Positions 23,065-29,902 of a stretch of 29,902 nt of DNA are shown here, in pieces; within the stretch, counting starts at the first letter, position 1; each line of letters begins with the position of its first letter. The DNA lies in assembly GCF_047785965.1 (NCBI RefSeq), contig NZ_JBLOBF010000012.1:1-29902 (forward strand), read 5' to 3'. The stretch comes from Caldisericum exile_A. Lineage in GTDB: Bacteria > Caldisericota > Caldisericia > Caldisericales > Caldisericaceae. Under the pieces are notes generated by a model that saw nothing but the letters and a program-made list of their open reading frames with translations, did not search any database and was not told where the DNA came from. A program made the translations under genes and the position numbers.

Positions 23065-25150
23065 CTATTGATATATTACCCAGAAATGTCCCGATTCATC
23101 ATAGCACGAACCTATATGAGTTCCATCTATCCAGGTAAGCTAATAGCCAGTTGAAGGATCATAGACACCAACACGGACTCTACAACGGAGAGGATCTACG
23201 ATTGTTTGATTTGAGAGATTAAGGTCAGAGGAACCATTTGCAAGGTCAATGTTGTAATAGAGAAGCTTTTATTTGAATCATCATATAAAATCCAGTGATT
23301 TGTTAAGGTATCATAGTTACCTACTCTTATCAAGCAATTAGACGAATTAATACCAGTTGGTACAGCCCATGTATACGAAGGTTTGAGAAAGAGGAAGGTC
23401 TGTTGCAACGGTTGACCAGGAGGAACCTCTATCAGAAGAGAATAGAATTCCCAAAGCACCATCAGATAAGTTAGGCGAAGACAACTGAATGCTGTATGCA
23501 GAACCTGCAACGAGGGTTTCTAAACCGTTAGGTTGCAGGAGTATTATTGCTGGAGAAGATGCAGAGCTCATGTCAAAAGAGTTGTTTGTGCCTGTCTTTC
23601 CAGAACTTGTTGCAGTTATTGTTACCCCAGTATTTGCATCAGGGATTGTAACATAGAAATTTGAGAGGACTCCATTAATTAAGTTTTGGTAGTTTTGGAC
23701 GATATTGAACCTTTGTTTACAGATAGACTAACGCTTCCGTTAAATCCTGTATATGTATACCCATACTGATCTTTCGCAGTTATAGTTATGTTGAAAGGAG
23801 TTCCTGCTGTTTGATTATAAATTGTGCCAAATGAAAAACTCGACAAGTACGGTGAAGCACCCAGTACAACAAGCAAACAAGCATTCATTCCGTTAATGGA
23901 AGTATCCTTTCAGGAATCAGAGTCATTATTTTTGTAAAGGTTGCCCATGCCTGAATTGTAGGGGTTACGTAATTTGATATCTTAAACTCTACTAGTATAG
24001 GATAATTATATCCAGGAGTAGTGAGCTTCACTTCGACAGTACACATTATCCCTTTGGAAAGTACAACCGAGGATTGCAGAGGACACCCAGAACTCGACCT
24101 TTTTAAGCTGACTTACAGACTGAGCAGTGTAAACCGAGGCCATCCAGGCGTCCCATACCCCACAAAACCTAACATTATGGATTCATTCCAGGAATAAAGC
24201 ACATCTCCTTGCTAATAGTTTTCATATAGGAGGTAAAAAATCTCTTGCAAGTTGCTTGAATTGTATGAAAGGTAAAAATACTGTCCATTGCCCCAAGAAG
24301 CTCCCCAGTATTTTTTTACAATCCAAGCCCCTGTGCCAGCAGTTGTTTTTATGAGACACTGCTTACAATTGAAATAAGATGATTCAGAGAGATTACTGAG
24401 TTGGAGTCATAGAAGTAACCAGAAGTAGCATCAGTATAAAGATATGACAAATTATAATAAAAAGAGCCAGTTATAGGGCTATTGCTGTATATTGCCTGCT
24501 TTATGAGGTCAATATTCGAAACGGAGTTTGTGACCAACCTAACAACATCAAATCTCTTTACAGGAGGGCAATTGTCGCATTGGCAGTTTCCAGCACAATT
24601 CAGCAGTGACGTATTATACGGAAGATAATTTTCCATCTTTGCTCCCTTTCTTATAAATGCTTCTATTGCAAGATAGCTGTCTCAACCAGTCTGGCACGGG
24701 TCAGTTGCATTATCAAACAAGAGGTCCAGGACCCATTAGAGCAGAGGGCACTTTGTTTCTGGAAAATCATATACCATCCCTTCTTTAATCAACGCCTTCG
24801 ATTCAAGCACAGAAGTTGTGCCAAATATCCAACAAGTACCGCAATTACTTTGATTTTTACAGGAGTAACTCCATTGTGAGCTCTTCAGTCAAATGAAGTT
24901 GGAAGGAATTCATTTACTACGTAGTTATTGTGAGCAATACCTTGAAGATGACTTGCGTCAAAAGGTATCGGTACATAACCATAAGAAAATTCAGAAGGTG
25001 TTTTCTGGTACTGAACGAAATCAGAATTTATTTGAGAAAAATTTAAATAACCATTCGAAAGTACTATATCACCGGTTATAAAAATGAATTTAGACAAAAA
25101 GATATTAAAGAGAGCAAACACAATAATTCTTTTAACAAGTCTTTTTTCAT
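23065..25150 (-). pseudogene. Decayed secreted papain-like (C1A) cysteine protease with Ig-like C-terminal domains
   Basis: Pieces in several frames line up in order as one secreted C1A peptidase. GGAGG precedes an ATG at 25150 and a signal-like start (KRLVKRIIVFALF). The mature start ends in PTSFD, then the catalytic-Cys motif NQSNCGTCW (Cys codon about 24834-24832), the His region SLNHLISIV (about 24380), and GAWIVKKYWGASWG, where the usual Asn-Ser-Trp is Lys-Tyr-Trp. A beta-sandwich region follows (about 23600-23900), then Ig-like segments with PNGLETL and RVRVGVYDPST, and the final GHFWVIYQ. Lesions include lost bases in A-runs (25142-25147 and 24854-24858), Trp-to-stop at 24887-24885, further shifts near 24700-24770, 24350, 24100 and 23380, and a stop near 23140. 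The last Ig-like domain lacks its N-terminal half. No intact product is possible. Confidence 0.85.
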
Positions 25151-25279
25151 AAAAGCCTTCCTCCATATAATATTATTCAGAATCTGAAGGAGCAATGCCA
25201 AACATACGAATATCGATTACAGGACAGTAGCTAAATAATCTACGAATCCCTATGAATTCTATTCATTTATATTATCTAA

Positions 25280-25307
25280 ATTATAATTGCTTTATGAAAA
25301 ATTACAA
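25280..25307 (-). promoter_or_regulatory. Candidate promoter upstream of the papain-like pseudogene
   Basis: TTGTAA (25307-25302), a 16-nt spacer and a perfect TATAAT (25285-25280) lie about 130 nt before the pseudogene start. The spacer (CATAAAGCAAT) is nearly the same as that of the methyltransferase promoter at 22975-23003. Confidence 0.5.
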
Positions 25308-25315
25308 ATTGGAAT

Positions 25316-25346
25316 TTAAAAGGGCTGCCTTTATGAGGCAGCCCTT
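25316..25346 (-). terminator. Intrinsic terminator of the subtilase gene
   Basis: AAGGGCTGCCT (25320-25330) and AGGCAGCCCTT (25336-25346) form a perfect 11-bp GC-rich hairpin with a 5-nt loop. It lies about 45 nt beyond the subtilase stop. On the minus strand it is followed by TTTTAAATT. Confidence 0.85.
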
Positions 25347-25388
25347 AAAGTATCAGTTAGAGGAATTAGAGTGTTAGTTTAGTGGATA

Positions 25389-28300
25389 TTAGTGAGGTAT
25401 TACCCAGAAGTGGCCTGAGTCATCATAGTACTGTTTATCTGTACCCCAGGTAAGCCATCCATTAGTTGAAGGATCATAGATACCAACACGGACTCTAAAA
25501 CGGAGAGGATCCTTGATTGTGATGGTATTTCCCTCTATATCCTTAAGATTTGAATCCTTAAGATCTGAGAGATTAATATCATAAGATCCATTTGCAAGAG
25601 GAATGTCTTTTGCCATAAGATACCAACCCTTATATGGACCTCCGCCACCAGGATAGAAGAAGATTCTTATCTTACCTTCAGTTCCTGTAAAACCTGCTAC
25701 TTCCCAGGTTACGTGTATGGTATCTGTGGGTGAGAAGACTTCTGTGCCTGTAGGTGAGGTTATTTTGATGTAAGATGTTGGTGTAGTAGAAACTACCCAG
25801 AAGTGGCCTGAGTCATCATAGTACTGTTTATCTGTACCCCAGGTAAGCCATCCATTAGTTGAAGGATCATAGATACCAACACGGACTCTAAAACGGAGAG
25901 GATCCTTGATTGTGATGGTATTTCCCTCTATATCCTTAAGATTTGAATCCTTAAGATCTGAGAGATTAATATCATAAGATCCATTTGCAAGAGGAATGTC
26001 TTTTGCCATAAGATACCAACCCTTATATGGACCTCCGCCACCAGGATAGAAGAAGATTCTTATCTTACCTTCAGTTCCTGTAAAACCTGCTACTTCCCAG
26101 GTTACGTGTATGGTATCTGTGGGTGAGAAGACTTCTGTGCCTGTAGGTGAGGTTATTTTGATGTAGTTGTGTTCAAAGAATGCTTGGATAGTGTGGTTAT
26201 TATCCACATTGGTGAAGGTGTAGGTTGAAACTGGACCTACTGATACACCATCAACAAGGACATCTTTGATGTGGTAATCAGTGTTAGGGGTGATGATAAA
26301 GGTCTGAGAGCCAAACTGTGGAACAATAACATCACCAGATGGAGTAATTGTACCACCTATATCTGCTGAGGCAGTGATTACATACTGGAGAATTCCAGGC
26401 GCAAAGACTGCTTGAATAGTGTGGTCTGCTGTAACATTGGTGAAGGTGTAGGTGTAAGAGGTAGTTTCAATTGATGGACGTGGTACACCACCATCTACAA
26501 ATATACTTCTACCATCAACAAGGATATCAGCAATGTGGTAACCAGCTTTTGGCGTAACAATAAATGATTTATTAGAACCATCGCCTGCAAGCACTGGAGA
26601 TGATGGTGAAATTGTTCCCCAAGCAGAATTGTTCACAGAAGGAGTGATGGTATGGATTGCATAAGTCTTAGTATCGCTTCCTAAATTGTTTGCATTATCA
26701 ATTACCCAGACTTTAATATCGTGAGAGCCAGCAACAAGCCCGGTTATAGTATAACTCGTTGCATCAGGAGGTAGCATATGGGAACTGCTGTCCCAATCCA
26801 CCTCATAGCCCCAAATGCCACTTGATGGTAAAGCATCTGTTGCAGGATCCCAATTCACAGTATATGTTCCGTCACCATTATCAATAATTGATGTAATGTG
26901 AACCTCTGGTGCAACTCTATCAACACTTACTGGGAATTCAATTACTTGTGGTGGATCATAGAACATCTTATTGAAAATCTTTGGTGCAGTTGCAGTGATG
27001 ACAAGTTTGTACTTTCCATCTGAAACGGGATTATTCGATGCATCAGTTCCATCCCAAAGCCATGGAACATTACCAAAGAAATACCAGCCAGTACCATAAC
27101 TTGGCACCATCTTAAGCAGGTAATCCACATTATCAATTGTCTTTACAAGGTTATTTTCTTGGTCACGGATTTCTATTTTCACATTTTGAATGTTCCTGAA
27201 AGCCCAGAAATCCGCTTCAAGTTTATCGGTTGTTGCAGGATTAAATGCAATTGCATTTCTATCAAAATTTCCGTAATAGTCAATTCCTGCGTAGTAACTC
27301 CCATTTATTTCTGGCCAGGTTGCAGGATAGCCACCAGTAAGATAATATGAAAGCCCGCCCATCGGATCGTCTGGAGGAAGATCAATCAGCGGATTAAAGT
27401 CCCAGGCATTTTCATTGGTAAATTGGTTCCACTTACCAAGAACGCCAACATAAGGGATATGTACTTCACCTGGAATATTTCCACCAGGACCAACTTGGGT
27501 TGCACCTTGAGGAATAAACTTAATAAATCCTTCAAGGTAATTCCATCCCCAGTAAGATCCCGTAAGGTTCCAATCCGGAACATTTCTTACATCAATCGTT
27601 ACTATTACATCAGCAGTTCCATTGGCTGGAACTGTAACACTTCCTGATGGCGTTGTTGTAATAGTTGCGCCATTAAGAAGCATAGGATTAAGATTAGATC
27701 TTACAGTTTGCGGTCCTGTTGTCTGAATATTAAAAGTAATATTAGTTGAACCAGTGTTTGTGAGTCTTGCCGTGAAAACAACTGGTGCGGTTTTGTAGCT
27801 TGGAAGTTCGCCAAGTGCAACATAAGGAGTGCCTTTTGCAGAATCAGTCACAAGTACATTGTTATGAAGTGCATTGTACACGTCAACTCTTCCTGCGCCC
27901 TGCTTAAGCACGGAATAAGGCAAGCTTCCTTGCATAAGAATCTTTGCAGTGTTCATTAATGTTATCTTAATTTGTTGAGGTGTCCAGTCAGGATGCGCTT
28001 CTTTTATAAGAGCACCAACTGCACCAACGTGAGGTGCTGCCATTGAGGTACCAGAATAGTTTGCATAACCACCTTGTGCAAGTGGAACTGTTGACCATAT
28101 GCCGCCGCCAGGTGCTGTGATTTCTGGCTTAAATGACAAGTCTGGTGGAAGTCCCCATGAAGAGAAATCAACCATTGTATCGGTTGCCTGAGGTACATCA
28201 GCATATGTATTAGGCTTAAATCCAACTTTACCACCACCAGTTCCTCCATTAACCGCATAGGGAAGTAATGCGTTACCGTCATCCTGGCTTATAAAAACCG

Positions 28301-29846
28301 CAGGGATTTGTGGTTGTCCATTGGTACTCATTGTAATATATCCACTTGTATTATTGAAAATAATAACACCAATTGCTCCTGCGTTATATGCATTTTGGAT
28401 TTTTGTTAAGAAAGTATAACCTCCTCTTTTTATAAGAGCAATTCTTCCAGAAACTTCAGCAGGAAAATCTGATGGAGATCCACCTAATCCACAGTATACA
28501 TATTCATAACCCTGCCCGTTATTGTCTCCTAAAACTGTAATTGGATCAGGAGAACCAGAACCAACTGTGTATGCATAATTAACTGAAGGTGTTGGTGCAA
28601 TTCTTGTAAGAGCAGGATATCTTCCGTAAGAATTATAACTTGCTGCAACTGACATTGCAGATGGCGTTACAGAAGGTGAACCAACCGTTGCAAAATCGGG
28701 GAAGAATGGATAATATCCATAGCCATAATACGACCAGTATGAATTTCCTGCAGAGAGTGAAACAAATATTCCTGCTTTAATGCAATTTTCTATTGCTGCC
28801 TGGTCAGGCGCAGTTGGGTCAACAAAGCCTGCAACTGAACCAAAGCTCATATTGACTGCAGCAACTGGTGGGTGAGTTCCCTCAGGTCCATTATCAAGGT
28901 TCAATGGGTCTGCCATATAGTCAAATGCTTTTGCAATATCAAAAGATGATGCAGAACCTTCGCCACCTTGAACAATCTTTGCAATTACGATTTTTGCCTT
29001 TGGCGCAACGCCTTTAACCACGCCATCGGCTGCCATAATACCAGCAACATGCGTTCCATGGCCGTTAAGGTCCATTGGATCGGTGTCGTTATCGCCAAAA
29101 TCATATCCTGCTGGAATTTTGGCGGTTGGGAATGTTGTGCCAGAACCACTTCCTCCAAGGTCTGGGTGAGTGTAATCAACACCTGTATCAACGACACCTA
29201 CAACCATATTTGTGCCATCAACGCCAGGGTCAGTCCAAACACCGCCAGTCCCTGCACCAATTAAGGGCACGGAGTAATTAAGATCGGTTGTATAGATCTT
29301 CTCGACATGTACTCTGTCTTTTCCAAATCTTGCTATAAGGTAATTAACATATTTAACCTGTGTTTCAACAATTACACCATTGTAAGCAATGTAAAGATCT
29401 CTTTCAACTGTTACTGGAATGTTAGAAAGATTGCTTTTAATCGATACATGCTCTTGTCTGAGAAGGTCAATGTAATTAATAAGTTTAGTTTTGTCAACAG
29501 GAGTAAGGTTTGTAGTGTTAATAGATATTTTGTTGTCTTTAGCAAAATCAAGAACTGTTTTGCTTACGCCGTCAATTGCAACTTTAATCACAGAATTTCC
29601 GTCTTTAATCTTCTTGAAATCAACAAGGGATTTTGGAAGTTCTACTCCGTCAATTGTAACAGTGTTTAGCCTAAGAGATTCTTCTTTGGAAAAGGGAGGT
29701 GGAGCTTGAATCTTACTTTTGATGTAATCCATCTTCCTTTGAATGACAGAAGAAGGATCAGCTGCCTTGGTAGTCGGCGCAACGATTCCCACAGTCAGTG
29801 AAAGAACCATCGCAAAAACCACCAACATACTTACGGTTCTTTTCAT
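25389..29846 (-). CDS. Secreted subtilisin-like serine protease (S8) with PA domain and C-terminal Ig-like repeats
   Basis: This is an intact 1485-residue exported endopeptidase. It has a signal peptide (about 1-28, ending TTKAAD), a propeptide to about 190, and an S8 domain with Asp220 (VVDTGVDYTHPDL), His263 (NGHGTHVAG) and Ser601 (SGTSMAAPHVG). A PA domain is inserted at about 425-545. Fn3-like and FlgD-like sandwiches follow, the latter with WDGTDASNNPVSDGKY. Two bacterial repeats of the InlB-B/Flg_new type come next (GTISPSSP and GTITPSGD segments, about 1100-1225). The protein ends in two essentially identical 131-residue Ig-like domains (from YIKITSPTGTEVF to GHFWV). AAGGAGGT lies 7 nt before the ATG. 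It is a C5a-peptidase/lactocepin-like architecture, probably for extracellular peptide utilisation. A -10-like TATAAT is at 29888-29883, but its -35 lies outside the window. Confidence 0.95.
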   Translation of the reverse strand: MKRTVSMLVVFAMVLSLTVGIVAPTTKAADPSSVIQRKMDYIKSKIQAPPPFSKEESLRLNTVTIDGVELPKSLVDFKKIKDGNSVIKVAIDGVSKTVLDFAKDNKISINTTNLTPVDKTKLINYIDLLRQEHVSIKSNLSNIPVTVERDLYIAYNGVIVETQVKYVNYLIARFGKDRVHVEKIYTTDLNYSVPLIGAGTGGVWTDPGVDGTNMVVGVVDTGVDYTHPDLGGSGSGTTFPTAKIPAGYDFGDNDTDPMDLNGHGTHVAGIMAADGVVKGVAPKAKIVIAKIVQGGEGSASSFDIAKAFDYMADPLNLDNGPEGTHPPVAAVNMSFGSVAGFVDPTAPDQAAIENCIKAGIFVSLSAGNSYWSYYGYGYYPFFPDFATVGSPSVTPSAMSVAASYNSYGRYPALTRIAPTPSVNYAYTVGSGSPDPITVLGDNNGQGYEYVYCGLGGSPSDFPAEVSGRIALIKRGGYTFLTKIQNAYNAGAIGVIIFNNTSGYITMSTNGQPQIPAVFISQDDGNALLPYAVNGGTGGGKVGFKPNTYADVPQATDTMVDFSSWGLPPDLSFKPEITAPGGGIWSTVPLAQGGYANYSGTSMAAPHVGAVGALIKEAHPDWTPQQIKITLMNTAKILMQGSLPYSVLKQGAGRVDVYNALHNNVLVTDSAKGTPYVALGELPSYKTAPVVFTARLTNTGSTNITFNIQTTGPQTVRSNLNPMLLNGATITTTPSGSVTVPANGTADVIVTIDVRNVPDWNLTGSYWGWNYLEGFIKFIPQGATQVGPGGNIPGEVHIPYVGVLGKWNQFTNENAWDFNPLIDLPPDDPMGGLSYYLTGGYPATWPEINGSYYAGIDYYGNFDRNAIAFNPATTDKLEADFWAFRNIQNVKIEIRDQENNLVKTIDNVDYLLKMVPSYGTGWYFFGNVPWLWDGTDASNNPVSDGKYKLVITATAPKIFNKMFYDPPQVIEFPVSVDRVAPEVHITSIIDNGDGTYTVNWDPATDALPSSGIWGYEVDWDSSSHMLPPDATSYTITGLVAGSHDIKVWVIDNANNLGSDTKTYAIHTITPSVNNSAWGTISPSSPVLAGDGSNKSFIVTPKAGYHIADILVDGRSIFVDGGVPRPSIETTSYTYTFTNVTADHTIQAVFAPGILQYVITASADIGGTITPSGDVIVPQFGSQTFIITPNTDYHIKDVLVDGVSVGPVSTYTFTNVDNNHTIQAFFEHNYIKITSPTGTEVFSPTDTIHVTWEVAGFTGTEGKIRIFFYPGGGGPYKGWYLMAKDIPLANGSYDINLSDLKDSNLKDIEGNTITIKDPLRFRVRVGIYDPSTNGWLTWGTDKQYYDDSGHFWVVSTTPTSYIKITSPTGTEVFSPTDTIHVTWEVAGFTGTEGKIRIFFYPGGGGPYKGWYLMAKDIPLANGSYDINLSDLKDSNLKDIEGNTITIKDPLRFRVRVGIYDPSTNGWLTWGTDKQYYDDSGHFWVIPH
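25401..25772. repeat. Direct repeat, copy 1 (372 bp) in the subtilase gene
   Basis: This stretch encodes most of the last Ig-like domain. Read by eye it is identical at every position to 25794-26165. The period is 393 bp, exactly 131 codons, so the duplication keeps the frame. Confidence 0.92.
25794..26165. repeat. Direct repeat, copy 2 (372 bp) in the subtilase gene
   Basis: This is the partner of 25401-25772, encoding the penultimate Ig-like domain. The 21 bp between the copies (25773-25793) encodes a short linker (TTPTS type) and is not part of the identical block. Confidence 0.92.
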
Positions 29847-29882
29847 TTTTGATACCTCCTTTTACAAATTTTTAATATTCCA

Positions 29883-29888
29883 ATTATA
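29883..29888 (-). promoter_or_regulatory. Candidate -10 box of the subtilase gene
   Basis: A minus-strand TATAAT lies about 36 nt before the subtilase ATG. The -35 region would fall beyond the end of the window, so it cannot be checked. Confidence 0.35.
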
Positions 29889-29902
29889 TTTTACAGAAAA
29901 AT

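Noticed and set aside
23196..23888. Separate small genes in the graveyard region
   Set aside because: These frames join end to end as pieces of one C1A protease with Ig-like domains. None has its own ribosome binding site.
28968..29264. Overlapping frames on both strands within the subtilase gene
   Set aside because: They are antisense or out-of-frame shadows of the catalytic domain.

Overview
The window is AT-rich, gene-dense bacterial DNA. It carries a large surface-polysaccharide or glycan locus flanked by secreted proteases and clusters of palindromic repeats. There is no rRNA, tRNA, ribosomal protein or other marker gene, so the source cannot be fixed from the sequence. The low GC, short leaders, Lys/Ile/Phe-rich proteins and large secreted proteases with Ig-like tails fit a low-GC thermophile. 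My best guess, at low confidence, is a Caldisericum-type bacterium (Caldisericota).

Layout. Positions 1-184 hold dispersed repeats. An Nramp-type metal transporter (minus strand) and a small coiled-coil protein (plus strand) are divergent from 1444/1498. A secreted PgaB/IcaB-like polysaccharide deacetylase lies at 1956-2855 (minus). About 620 bp of nested palindromic and tandem repeats follow (2878-3494), then a PadR-family regulator with a near-consensus promoter. From about 18230 down to 3953 (minus) runs one long, tightly packed operon. In transcription order it encodes a Wzz-type chain-length protein, a frameshifted GT2, a GT4, a Wzy-type polymerase, two more GT4s, then PglC-, PglD-, PglE- and PglF-like proteins, a GalE-like epimerase, and an O-antigen ligase/oligosaccharyltransferase-like membrane protein with TPRs and an Ig-like tail. 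A divergent plus-strand operon (18327-21908) encodes a GT4, a membrane GT2 and a UDP-sugar 6-dehydrogenase. Positions 22232-25150 (minus) are a gene graveyard: a frameshifted methyltransferase and a heavily decayed papain-family (C1A) protease. The window ends with an intact 1485-residue subtilisin-like protease (minus) whose C-terminus holds a perfect 372-bp tandem duplication.

How the genes fit together. The PglF/E/D/C-like quartet, in the same gene order as the Campylobacter pgl locus, should make UDP-di-N-acetylbacillosamine (or a close 2,4-diamino sugar) and load it on undecaprenyl phosphate. The GT4/GT2 enzymes would extend the oligosaccharide. GalE-like and Ugd enzymes would supply epimerised and uronic sugars, and Wzy/Wzz would polymerise the chain. 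The 828-residue ligase-like protein would transfer the product to lipid or protein. No flippase is present in the window.

Most notable: the ligase-like protein ends in an Ig-like domain that looks related to the C-terminal modules of the neighbouring subtilase and papain-like pseudogene. Several genes appear to have leaderless promoters, with TATAAT 6-9 nt from an ATG and no Shine-Dalgarno. The repeat clusters contain hairpins whose arms differ between copies but stay paired.
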